The notes under the pieces were generated by a model. It was not told where the DNA came from and ran no database searches. It saw only the letters and a list, made by a program, of their open reading frames with translations. A stretch of 28,317 nucleotides of DNA from Firmicutes bacterium UBA2058 (GTDB lineage: Bacteria; Bacillota; Clostridia; Tissierellales; Sedimentibacteraceae). The position numbers and the translations under genes were made by a program. The DNA lies in NCBI GenBank assembly GCA_002332905.1, contig DDAM01000034.1:1-28317 (forward strand), read 5' to 3'. This document shows positions 8,058-15,912 of this stretch, in pieces. Positions within the stretch are counted from its first letter, which is position 1. Every line of letters starts with the position of its first letter.

Positions 8058-8330
8058 GTTGATGTAACAACTGTGATGAAAGATATAATATATAATTATC
8101 AGTTACATTAAATAATTAATTTTATATAAAAATTATTTTCATAAAAATATATTTTTTATATAAACACTTATGTTATTAAAATATTATATTTATAATATCA
8201 ATAATTTAGCAAGAAATTTATTTTAATGAAAAATAAATCAAAATTATTTTACTATGAGTATATGATGTGCATTTGTATAGTATTTAAATTTTTCATATAA
8301 TTAAAATAAAAAAATGTGAGGACAATAGTT
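8058..8330. other. AT-rich intergenic region
   Basis: About 270 nt of almost pure A/T between the tRNA terminator and the alpha/beta hydrolase gene. Apart from the candidate promoter at its right end I see no gene, RNA or clear repeat in it. Confidence 0.6.
8273..8301 (+). promoter_or_regulatory. Candidate promoter of the 8331 hydrolase gene
   Basis: TTGTAT (8273-8278), a 17-nt spacer and a perfect TATAAT (8296-8301). The start codon lies about 23 nt after the predicted transcription start, just enough for the ribosome binding site at 8316-8322. Confidence 0.5.
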
Positions 8331-9422
8331 ATGGGATATAAATTACCAAAACCAATAGGAAAATATACCGTTGGTATTAAACATACATCATTTGAGTATA
8401 TAAATGGAAATGAAAAACGAGAAATACCTATGTATATCTATTATCCAGCAGATAGTGATGAAGGTAAAGCTCCATATCCATATGGAGTTAAGGAAGTATT
8501 TGTGCCAACTAATGCAGAAGAAGTTTCTGCAACTAAAACTCATTGTTATGCTGATGTGCAAATATCTAATGATAAAGATAAATTTCCGCTTGTTATATTT
8601 AGTGTAGGATTTGGATGCTTTACAATGTTAAATACTGTATTGTGTTCTGATTTAGCTAGCTCAGGTTTTGTAGTAGCTTCTATAGGACATCCAGGAGATG
8701 GTGCTGTGCTTTTTCCAGATGGAAGAATAGGACAAATAACTCAGAAAAATATTGATGAAATGATGAATGAGGAAAGAAATAAAAAGCTAGAAGCATATAT
8801 TCCTAGATTTGATGCAATAGGTGATAATATAGAAGCAGTTGAGCTTGGGAGAGAATATTTTTCTTTACAGCCTTTTTTTAATGATAACTTAGAGATATGG
8901 CTAAAGGATACCTCTGCAGCAATAGATTATTTTGAATCTCAAAATATTAATGTGCAAAGCATGTTTTATCAAAATATTGATTTTACATGTGGTGTTTCTG
9001 TAGGTGGACACTCATATGGTGGGGCAGCAGCAGTAGATATAGCTCGTAGAGACAGTCGTGTAGTATGTGGTGTAAACATAGATGGAGGTAATTTTGGTAA
9101 TCATTATGGAGAGGATATTAAAAAACCGTTTTTATCTATAGGTAATCCGCATATTTGGGGTATGCTGATGGGATATACAATTGCCAATACAGAAGATAGC
9201 TTTTATGTTGGTATATTAGATGGAGACCATATGGGCTTTACTGATTGTATATACTTCGGTCCTAGTGATCGTGTGGGAACAAGAGATAAGGATGATTATA
9301 GAATGGTTGTTTCAGATTATTACTTATCATTTATTAAAACTTATCAAACTAAAAAGCAAAACTCATTCCATAAGGCGAATTATAAAAATACTAAGTATTA
9401 TGAAAAGTCAAAAATATTATAA
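8331..9422 (+). CDS. Alpha/beta hydrolase, PAF-acetylhydrolase/dienelactone hydrolase-like, full triad
   Basis: Cytoplasmic hydrolase (no signal peptide, 363 aa) of the alpha/beta fold, most like the PAF-acetylhydrolase II/dienelactone hydrolase branch. The presumed triad is complete: Ser228 in the nucleophile elbow GGHSYGG, Asp251 in NIDGG and His300 in GDHMGFTD (family pattern H-x-x-F-x-D). The likely substrate is an ester or small amide. The N-terminal KLPKPIGKYTVG is shared with the hydrolases at 21342 and 25121, so the three are paralogues. A GTG at 8316 is in frame, but GTGAGGA there is better read as the ribosome binding site for the ATG at 8331. Downstream are only gene remnants, so its former operon partners are gone. 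Confidence 0.82.
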   Translation: MGYKLPKPIGKYTVGIKHTSFEYINGNEKREIPMYIYYPADSDEGKAPYPYGVKEVFVPTNAEEVSATKTHCYADVQISNDKDKFPLVIFSVGFGCFTMLNTVLCSDLASSGFVVASIGHPGDGAVLFPDGRIGQITQKNIDEMMNEERNKKLEAYIPRFDAIGDNIEAVELGREYFSLQPFFNDNLEIWLKDTSAAIDYFESQNINVQSMFYQNIDFTCGVSVGGHSYGGAAAVDIARRDSRVVCGVNIDGGNFGNHYGEDIKKPFLSIGNPHIWGMLMGYTIANTEDSFYVGILDGDHMGFTDCIYFGPSDRVGTRDKDDYRMVVSDYYLSFIKTYQTKKQNSFHKANYKNTKYYEKSKIL

Positions 9423-9437
9423 ATTTAGATAGTTTGG

Positions 9438-10157
9438 TTGATTGATAGAGGATTTACAGGGATTAAATGTGCACCATTTGATGATTTTACATGGCAAACA
9501 GCAGATAAGGATAGCTATAAATATTTAGAAAGAGGCGTGGAGAGATTTAGGGCAATAAGAAATGCTGTTGGAGATGATATACAAATAAGAGTTGATAACC
9601 ATTGGAGATTTAATTATGATTTTTCAATTGAGGTAGCTAATATGCTAAGAGAATTAAATCCATATTGGTTTGAAGCACCTGTTTCTGAAAAAGATGGTAA
9701 TGAGGTTTATAAGGTAAGACAAGCTATCGGTATGAAAGTTGCTGGAGCAGAAATGCAGTTTAATCTTGGGAGCTTAACAACATTGTTTAACAATGATGCG
9801 CTAGATATATATATGTTTGATATTAAATATATTGGTGGAGTTACTGGTATGCTTAAAGCAAATGAGAAGGTAAAATTGCTTGGTAAAAAGCTTTCACCAC
9901 ATAATATGACAGGGCCTGTTGCTACTGTTGCTAGCTTACATGTTTGTGCAATATCTGATAACTTAGATAGTCTAGAATATCATCTTATAGAAAATCCAAT
10001 AATTAAGCAATTAAGTGATATTGATTTGACATTAAAGGATGGTAAGGTTTCAGTACCGTCAAAGCCTGGTTTAGGAATTGATCTAAATATGGATGTAATT
10101 GAGTCAAATCCATATAAGCCAACTGTTGCATTTAGAGCAAATATGCTTGGGGCATAA
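9438..10157 (+). pseudogene. Enolase-superfamily (mandelate racemase/dehydratase-like) remnant lacking its N-terminal domain
   Basis: The remaining 239 codons encode only the TIM-barrel part of a mandelate racemase/acid-sugar dehydratase-like enzyme: GFTGIK, RVDNHW (metal-ligand Asp), WFEAP (ligand Glu), AGAE (ligand Glu), DIKYIGG and the SPHN segment with the candidate catalytic His. Family members have about 360-400 residues, with an N-terminal capping domain of some 120-130 residues that closes the active site; here it is absent. The only possible start is a TTG at 9438 without a Shine-Dalgarno sequence, and an in-frame TAG sits at 9426-9428. A deletion has apparently joined the fragment to the 3' side of the hydrolase gene. 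The barrel itself has no internal stop, so the loss is probably fairly recent. Confidence 0.8.
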
Positions 10158-10179
10158 ATAATTAAAGGAGGTCTATGTT

Positions 10180-10794
10180 ATGAATAAATTTAAATCAGTA
10201 ATTAAAGTTAGTGAAAAAGATTATCCAGTCATTTTAACTACCCAGATACTTGTCGCTGGTGGTGGCCCAGCTGGTATAGCTGCTGCTGAGACTTCTGCCC
10301 GCTTAGGGAAAAAACAATTTTAGTTGAGCAATATGGCTTTTTAGGAGGGGCTGCAGTAGCAGGACTTTCTGGCACAATTTGTGGCATGTACTAGGCTAGT
10401 GAAAAAAATGAAGACCCTAAAATGCTCGTTGGAGGATTTGCAAAAAAATTTGCCAATGAGTTAGAAAAAAGAAATGGATTAACACCGCCACAGAAGTATG
10501 GAAAAACCTATGTCAGAACACATGATGCATTAACATTTAAAGAATTAGCTGAGGATATGATTAAATCAACTGGTGCAAGTATTTTATATCATACAAAAAT
10601 ATGTGGAGTAGTGATAGAGGATGAAACATTTAAAGGTTAGTTGTACTAAATGCTCAGACGGAGTTGTTAAGTCGGCATGGCCTATAGAATTGCATTCTGG
10701 AGATAGACCTAAATTACAATGGATATTGGATGATTATTATACCGTACCATATGGTGCTCTTATACCAATAGTTGGAGAAAAGTATATAAAATGA
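10180..10794 (+). pseudogene. FAD-dependent oxidoreductase, broken (frameshift, stop codon, internal deletion)
   Basis: An intact ribosome binding site (AAAGGAGG, 8 nt upstream) leads into MNKFKS and a dinucleotide-binding motif VAGGGPAGIAAA, as in flavin-dependent oxidoreductases of the FAD_oxidored type. The frame ends at a TAG (10321-10323). Shifting frame at the six-A run just before continues the family sequence as TILVEQYGFLGGAAVAG, so one A was probably lost. That second frame has a TAG at 10392-10394 and ends at 10638-10640. A third frame resumes with SAWPIELHSGD...DDYYTVPYGALIPIVGE, which resembles the C-terminal part of the family, and stops at 10792-10794. About half of the usual 420-450 residues is missing. 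It cannot make a functional enzyme. Confidence 0.85.
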
Positions 10795-11027
10795 CTAAGT
10801 TACCTTGTAAAAAGTATGGATTTAGTAATAAGGGTGAAATAAAAGAGGGATTTGATGCAGAGATTGTAATATTTAATATAAATACAATAGAAGATAAAGC
10901 AACCTTGCAAAATTCAACACTTTTACCTGAAGGTATAAGTTATGTTATAATCAATGGTAAGCTAGCAATGAAAAATGGATACTATTATAATACATTAAAT
11001 GGAAAGGTTATAAGAAAAGATAAATAA
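10791..11027 (+). pseudogene. C-terminal remnant of a D-aminoacylase-type amidohydrolase
   Basis: The 78 codons correspond to the end of N-acyl-D-amino-acid deacylases: MTKLPCKKYGF, KGEIKEGFDAEIVIFN, PEGISYVIINGK and GKVIRKDK match the family's C-terminal beta-sandwich pattern (G-x-I-x-x-G-x-x-A-D-I-V-x-F, then V-x-x-N-G). The catalytic barrel, normally about 400 residues, is absent. No ribosome binding site precedes the ATG; it overlaps the stop codon of the broken oxidoreductase as ATGA, and codons upstream in this frame belong to the oxidoreductase. The fragment was probably brought here by a deletion. Expression as a stable protein is unlikely. Confidence 0.8.
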
Positions 11028-11049
11028 GATTATTATATATTTTCATAAT

Positions 11050-11076
11050 AATATTAAAATCATTAATTTTAATATT
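11050..11076. repeat. Perfect A/T inverted repeat
   Basis: Arms AATATTAAAAT / ATTTTAATATT (11 bp) with a 5-nt loop, just after the deacylase remnant. Being all A/T it would be a weak terminator; it may be a leftover of one. Confidence 0.35.
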
Positions 11077-11177
11077 TATTTATATAGTTTTGATAAATAC
11101 TGTATAAGTTTTAGTATAAATTTTCTTTATATGAAATATTAGAGTTAAATTATGTATTTAAAATATATACTTATTAT

Positions 11178-11206
11178 TTGAAAACATTTGCAAAGTATTG
11201 TAATAT
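11178..11206 (+). promoter_or_regulatory. Promoter of the peptide-binding protein gene
   Basis: TTGAAA (11178-11183), a 17-nt spacer and TAATAT (11201-11206). The leader to the ATG at 11245 is about 30 nt and holds the ribosome binding site TAGGAGGA. Confidence 0.6.
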
Positions 11207-11244
11207 CTTTTTTAACAAAATAAAGTTAATTATAGGAGGATGAG

Positions 11245-12753
11245 ATGAAAAAAGTATTATCAATTATTTTAGTATTTACAATGATTCTATCATTATTTGT
11301 TGGATGTGATAAACAAAATGATGGACAGGCAATAAATAAGGATATAGTTACAATAGTTGGTAGATATAAGTGTGATACAGTAGATCCTGCATCAGGTGCT
11401 ACAGGAGATCAGGCTGTACTACATGCATTGTATGATGGTTTAATAAGACGTGATGAAAATGGTGATTTTATTCCAGCTCTTGCTGAAAGATGGGAAGAAT
11501 CTGAAGATGGTATGTCGGTAACTTATTATTTAAGAAAAGATGTTAAGTTCCACGATGGTACAGCATTCTCAGCGGATGATGTTATTTATTCATTAGATAC
11601 TATGCTTGCAATACCTATGTATGGTACATTTAAATCACAAATTGCATCTTGGGAAAAAATAGATGATTATACAGTTAAAATAACTAAAGGTGCACCTTAT
11701 CAGGACATAAATGCTCCTTTATCCTTAGCATTTATGATTATGCCAAAGGAAACACGTTCAAAGGATCCAGATGCATTTGCTAAGGCTCCAGTTGGAACAG
11801 GTGCTTATAAGTTTGTGTCTATAGATATTGACGGTACTGTAACAATGGTAGCTAATGAAGAATACTTTGGAGAAAAAGCACAGATAAAAAATGCTATAGT
11901 AAAACCACCACTAGATGCTTCAACATCTGTTGTTGCACTTGAAAATGGTGAGGTTGATTTAGTACCAGATATACCACCAGCACAATTGCCAATCATAGAA
12001 AAGAGTGATAAATTAAAATTATCTACTTATGACGGTGCTTCATTAAGAATGCTTTTTGCTATGGGAGATTATTTAAATTCTGATGTAAATTTAAGAAAAG
12101 CTATATTACATGGTATGAATCCTGAAAATATTATAGCAATAGCAGAAGAAGGAATAGGAAAACCTGTTAAAGATATATTGCCAGAAAGTATGTTAAAAGA
12201 AAATTCAGGAGTTGCGGGATTTGAAGGCTATAACGAGCAGTTAGCAAAGGACTACTTATCTAAATCAAATTATGATGGAAGAGAACTACAAATAAATATC
12301 CAATCAAGCGATGCAGCTTTAGCACAAGCTATACAAGCTGACTTAAAGAAAATAGGCATCAATACAAAGATTGATCAATTAGATGGAAATGCTTGGGGAG
12401 CTAAGATAATGAATGGTGAAGGAGAAATTGTTCCAGTAACTACAGGGGTTATAGGTGCGGTAGCAGAGGATTTATTGTTCTGGGGTTCAAGGCAGCATCC
12501 ATACTTTGGAGCATTTATGGGTGGAAATGATGAGTATGATGCTTTGATTACACAAATACTGAGTGAAACAAACAAAGAAAAACGTCAAGAGCTAACTAAG
12601 GAAGCATTAATTATGTTAAATGATTTATGTATTATACTGCCACTGTATGAGAATGTATCAAACTTTGCTTATTCTAAAGACATAACAGGTATAAGCCCAA
12701 TTAGATCAGCTACATCTGTATATTATATAAATGAAATTAAAGTAAATAAATAA
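11245..12753 (+). CDS. Peptide ABC transporter substrate-binding lipoprotein (SBP family 5)
   Basis: Extracellular receptor that would capture peptides (or a related ligand) and hand them to the permease encoded from 14073. A lipoprotein signal is clear: MKK, a hydrophobic stretch and the lipobox LFVGC, so Cys21 should be lipidated and anchor the protein to the membrane. Features of the DppA/OppA/NikA family are DPASGATGDQAVLHALYDGL, LAERWEESEDGMSVTYYLRK, VKFHDGTAFSADDVIYS and AKAPVGTGAYKFV. Length (502 aa) is normal. It has a consensus promoter, a GGAGG ribosome binding site and a hairpin behind it. The hairpin may allow higher expression of the receptor than of the membrane parts. Confidence 0.92.
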   Translation: MKKVLSIILVFTMILSLFVGCDKQNDGQAINKDIVTIVGRYKCDTVDPASGATGDQAVLHALYDGLIRRDENGDFIPALAERWEESEDGMSVTYYLRKDVKFHDGTAFSADDVIYSLDTMLAIPMYGTFKSQIASWEKIDDYTVKITKGAPYQDINAPLSLAFMIMPKETRSKDPDAFAKAPVGTGAYKFVSIDIDGTVTMVANEEYFGEKAQIKNAIVKPPLDASTSVVALENGEVDLVPDIPPAQLPIIEKSDKLKLSTYDGASLRMLFAMGDYLNSDVNLRKAILHGMNPENIIAIAEEGIGKPVKDILPESMLKENSGVAGFEGYNEQLAKDYLSKSNYDGRELQINIQSSDAALAQAIQADLKKIGINTKIDQLDGNAWGAKIMNGEGEIVPVTTGVIGAVAEDLLFWGSRQHPYFGAFMGGNDEYDALITQILSETNKEKRQELTKEALIMLNDLCIILPLYENVSNFAYSKDITGISPIRSATSVYYINEIKVNK

Positions 12754-12769
12754 TAATATCTAATTAATT

Positions 12770-12798
12770 AAGAAGCTGTATTTATGCAGCTTCTTTTA
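12770..12798 (+). terminator. Hairpin after the binding-protein gene
   Basis: Stem AAGAAGCTG / CAGCTTCTT with an 8-nt loop, followed by a short T-rich tail. It is probably a terminator or attenuator separating the receptor gene from the permease and peptidase genes. Confidence 0.65.
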
Positions 12799-12832
12799 CA
12801 TACTTTAACTTTTTTATACTTATACAAAAATG

Positions 12833-12892
12833 AATATTTCTTTAAATTATTGATATTTTGCAAAAAATAAATATTTCTTTAAAGTATTGATA
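12833..12892. repeat. Tandem 23-nt direct repeat, 37-nt period
   Basis: AATATTTCTTTAAA(T/G)TATTGATA occurs at 12833-12855 and 12870-12892 with one mismatch. The flanks are also similar: ACAAAAATG and GCAAAAAATA precede the copies, and ACAAAAATTA follows the second. It lies in the gap before the dppD-like gene. Binding sites for a regulator are possible; no family was recognised. Confidence 0.6.
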
Positions 12893-13076
12893 GCATACAA
12901 AAATTATTAGGTGTTAGAAGTTTTACTATTATAGTTAAAAATAATGACATAATTTTTCTTATAACGAAAAAAAGGACTTTAAAACTTTATTAATCGAAGA
13001 TTTATGTGGTTTGCAGGTTCTTTTTTATTATTATAAAATATTATAAAATACAGTAGAAAGGATATTGATAAATATT

Positions 13077-14057
13077 ATGAGTGAAAACGATATACTTTTA
13101 AAAGTGAATGATTTAGAAGTAATTTATACTAGTGGCAGAGAAAAGGTACAAGCTGTTAATAATATAAATTTTAGCTTGGGTAAAAAGGAAACATTGGGGT
13201 TAGTTGGTGAGACAGGTGCTGGTAAAACAACAACTGCTTTGAGTATATTAAGACTATTGCCAGATAGAACTGGAAAAATTTTAAATGGAATGATTAAATT
13301 TGATGGAATGAACTTGCTAGAGCTTAATGAAAGGGAGATGCAAACTGTTAGAGGTGGAAGAATCTCTATGATTTTTCAGGATCCAATGACTAGTTTGAAT
13401 CCTGTATTACCTGTGGGGGAACAAATTGAAGAGGCTCTTTTACTACATAATATCGAGCAAAAGTCGAAGGAAGAGTTATCTAAAAGGGTAGATGAAATTT
13501 TAAAGCTTGTAGGTATAAATCCAGAAAGGAAAGGTCAATATCCACATGAGTTTAGTGGTGGAATGAAGCAAAGAGTTGTAATAGCAATAGCTTTAGCTTG
13601 TAGCCCTGAACTTTTAATCGCAGATGAGCCAACTACTGCATTGGATGTTACAATTCAAGCTCAGGTTCTTGCAATGATGGAGGAGTTAAAGCAGAAGTTA
13701 AATATGTCAATGATAATGATAACTCATGATTTAGGTATTGTAGCAAAAACATGCGATAAAGTGGCTGTATTGTATGCAGGAGAAATTATTGAATATGGAA
13801 CATTTGAAGATTTTTTTATGCAAAGTGAAAAAAGACATCCATATACAAAAGGTTTGTTCGGCAGTATACCAAACATTGATGATGACAGCAAAAGGCTAAA
13901 ACCAATAGAAGGATTAATGCCAGATCCTACTAATCTTCCATTAGGGTGTAAATTCCATCCTAGATGTGATAAATGTATGGATATATGTAAAGTTGAAAAT
14001 CCAAATGACAATATAATTGATGGAATTCACATGATTAAATGCCATCTGTATAAATAG
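13077..14057 (+). CDS. dppD: Peptide ABC transporter ATP-binding protein (DppD/OppD-like)
   Basis: One of two cytoplasmic ATPases of the peptide importer. Motifs are Walker A GETGAGKTT, signature FSGGMKQR, Walker B LLIADEPTTALD and H-loop ITHDLG. The C-terminus is the oligopeptide-transporter extension (HPYTKGLFGSIP, then GCKFHPRCDKCMDIC). Its four cysteines resemble the cluster that binds [4Fe-4S] in some bacterial OppD/DppD proteins. The start is ambiguous: a TTG at 13065 is in frame but only 3 nt from the AAAGGA, whereas the ATG at 13077 is about 14 nt away. ATG is preferred because MSENDILLKV matches the family N-terminus. The gene precedes the permeases, unlike the common A-B-C-D-F order. 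Confidence 0.9.
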   Translation: MSENDILLKVNDLEVIYTSGREKVQAVNNINFSLGKKETLGLVGETGAGKTTTALSILRLLPDRTGKILNGMIKFDGMNLLELNEREMQTVRGGRISMIFQDPMTSLNPVLPVGEQIEEALLLHNIEQKSKEELSKRVDEILKLVGINPERKGQYPHEFSGGMKQRVVIAIALACSPELLIADEPTTALDVTIQAQVLAMMEELKQKLNMSMIMITHDLGIVAKTCDKVAVLYAGEIIEYGTFEDFFMQSEKRHPYTKGLFGSIPNIDDDSKRLKPIEGLMPDPTNLPLGCKFHPRCDKCMDICKVENPNDNIIDGIHMIKCHLYK

Positions 14058-14072
14058 AATGGAGGGAAGCAA

Positions 14073-15002
14073 ATGTACAAGTATATTTTGAAAAGATTAT
14101 TAGCTATTATACCAATGCTTTTACTTATAGTTTTAATTGTATTTTATATTTTAAATATAACACCAGGAGATCCAGCTTCTATAATATTAGGTAAGGATGC
14201 ACCTCCTGAGGCTGTTGAACAGCTAAAGGATGAGCTAGGACTGAATAAGCCATTTTTCCAGAGATATTTTGATTACATATCAGATGCAGTTAGACTTGAC
14301 TTTGGAGATAGTTATAGGTCAAAAAAGCCAGTGTTTGATGAGATTCTTCCTAAGTTCCCTACAACTCTTAAGCTGGCCATTTTTTCAGTAGTTGTATGTG
14401 CAATTATAGGTATACCTTTAGGTATATTATCAGCAGTAAGGCAATATTCTAAGCTTGATATTAGCCTAACAGTTGGTTCGTTAATAATCGCTTCTGTACC
14501 AGGATTTTGGCTTAGCTTAATGCTTATATTACTATTTAGCTTAATATTAGGTATTTTACCTAGCAACGGTATAGGTAGCTTTAAGCATTATATACTACCG
14601 GTATTAACAATGGCATTGCCAAGTGCAGCAGTTATGGCTAGAATAACAAGAAACCAAATGTTAGAGACAATGAGACAAGATTATATTAGAACAGCTAAAG
14701 CAAAAGGAGCTAGTAAGCAAAGAGTAATTTGGAAGCATGCATTAAAAAATGCATTAATGCCAGTTATAACGATGCTAGGTATGAGTTTTGCAGGGTTGCT
14801 TGGCGGATCAATGATAACAGAAATAGTATTTGGTCTTCCAGGTGTTGGAATGATTATAATAACTGCAATTAAAATGAAAGACGTCCCTTTAATAATGGGT
14901 TCAACAATTTTTTTAGCAACATTATTTATGATAATTATGTTAATTGTAGATTTAATATATGCATACCTTGATCCAAGAATCAAGGCTCAATTTAGCAAAT
15001 AG
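14073..15002 (+). CDS. dppB: Peptide ABC transporter permease (DppB-like)
   Basis: Integral membrane subunit with about six helices, forming half of the peptide channel. Family features are the N-terminal TM helix in MYKYILKRLLAIIPMLLLI, the periplasmic-side NITPGDPASIILG and LGLNKPFFQRYFDYI segments, and the EAA loop around RQDYIRTAKAKGASKQRVIW, which contacts the ATPase. The C-terminus has YLDPRIK. Length (309 aa) is normal. The ribosome binding site GGAGGG lies 7 nt before the ATG, and the gap to the dppD-like gene is 15 nt. Confidence 0.93.
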   Translation: MYKYILKRLLAIIPMLLLIVLIVFYILNITPGDPASIILGKDAPPEAVEQLKDELGLNKPFFQRYFDYISDAVRLDFGDSYRSKKPVFDEILPKFPTTLKLAIFSVVVCAIIGIPLGILSAVRQYSKLDISLTVGSLIIASVPGFWLSLMLILLFSLILGILPSNGIGSFKHYILPVLTMALPSAAVMARITRNQMLETMRQDYIRTAKAKGASKQRVIWKHALKNALMPVITMLGMSFAGLLGGSMITEIVFGLPGVGMIIITAIKMKDVPLIMGSTIFLATLFMIIMLIVDLIYAYLDPRIKAQFSK

Positions 15003-15011
15003 GAGGACTAT

Positions 15012-15902
15012 ATGGAAGCATCAAAGAAAAAAAAGGAAATAGTTTTTGATAAAAAACAAAGCCAATTAGCTGATATATGGTTTAGACTTAAAAAGAATAA
15101 ACCTGCTATGGTAGGATTATTTGTCATTATAACAATAGTATTAATTGCATTATTTGCAGATTTTATAGCTGATTATGATACAAAAGTAATAGCTCAATAT
15201 CCTCAGGAAAGATTACAAGGGCCTAGCTTAAAGCATTTGTTTGGAACAGATGCATATGGTAGAGATTTGTTTGCTAGAATTGTACATGGAGCAAGATATT
15301 CGCTTATGTTTGGTGTTGTATGCACAGCAATAGCCTTAGTAGGTGGAGGAATAATAGGTGCTACTACAGCATTCTTTGGTGGTAAAGTAGATTACATCAT
15401 CATGAGAATTCTTGATACAATAATGTGTATTCCAGGTATGCTATTGACATTATCCTTGGTAGCTGCTTTTGGAGCAGGATTAAAAAGTATAATGATAGCT
15501 ATAAGTATATCTAGTATTCCTGGATTTGCAAGAATAGTAAGATCTGTAGTGTTAACAGTAGTGAGAATGGATTATATTGAGGCGGCAAAGGCTACTGGAG
15601 TGGGTACATTTAGAACTATATTATTACATGTGTTACCAAATGCAATAGGAATAATAATAGTAAATGCAACTATGAGTATTGCTGGACTTATTATGACTGC
15701 AGCGGGATTAAGTTTTATAGGTATGGGAATTCAACCACCAGCACCAGAATGGGGAGCTATGTTGTCTGAAGCTCAAAATTATATGAGATTATATCCTCAT
15801 ATGGTTTTGGTACCTGGTTTAGCAATTGTTATAACAGCCCTGTCCTTTAACCTTTTAGGTGATGGATTATCAGAGGCTTTAGACCCAAGGATGAAGGATT
15901 AA
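15012..15902 (+). CDS. dppC: Peptide ABC transporter permease (DppC-like)
   Basis: Second membrane half of the peptide channel. It shows the DppC/OppC N-terminus (a cytoplasmic stretch, then the KNKPAMVGLFVII helix), LFGTDAYGRDLFARIVHGARYS with the strongly conserved GTD-x-x-GRD motif, the EAA-type loop VRMDYIEAAKATGVGTFRTI, and the C-terminal NLLGDGLSEALDPRMK. About six helices, 296 aa. A GGAGG stands 6 nt before the ATG, 9 nt after the dppB-like gene. Confidence 0.93.
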   Translation: MEASKKKKEIVFDKKQSQLADIWFRLKKNKPAMVGLFVIITIVLIALFADFIADYDTKVIAQYPQERLQGPSLKHLFGTDAYGRDLFARIVHGARYSLMFGVVCTAIALVGGGIIGATTAFFGGKVDYIIMRILDTIMCIPGMLLTLSLVAAFGAGLKSIMIAISISSIPGFARIVRSVVLTVVRMDYIEAAKATGVGTFRTILLHVLPNAIGIIIVNATMSIAGLIMTAAGLSFIGMGIQPPAPEWGAMLSEAQNYMRLYPHMVLVPGLAIVITALSFNLLGDGLSEALDPRMKD

Positions 15903-15912
15903 GGAGGCTATT

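Larger units (their letters stand above)
12754..13076. other. Intergenic region between binding protein and transporter genes
   Basis: These 323 nt contain the terminator-like hairpin and the direct repeat listed separately. The rest is AT-rich. I see no ORF with a ribosome binding site, no tRNA and no well-spaced -35/-10 pair that I would defend, although a promoter for the long downstream operon is to be expected here. Confidence 0.5.

Noticed and set aside
9220..9432. Overlapping frame inside the end of the 8331 hydrolase gene
   Set aside because: Shadow of the hydrolase coding sequence in another frame; Ile/Lys-rich with no start signal or homology pattern.
10392..10394. In-frame TAG in the FAD oxidoreductase as a possible pyrrolysine or read-through codon
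   Set aside because: The same gene also has a frameshift and a large internal deletion, so decay explains the TAG; no pyrrolysine machinery or context is seen.
12833..12892. Possible CRISPR array because of repeats with regular spacing
   Set aside because: There are only two near-complete units, the spacer is 14 nt, far too short, and no cas gene is present in the window.
13065..13076. TTG start at 13065 for the dppD-like gene
   Set aside because: It lies only about 3 nt behind the AAAGGA, too close for initiation; the ATG at 13077 fits the family N-terminus, though its spacing is long.
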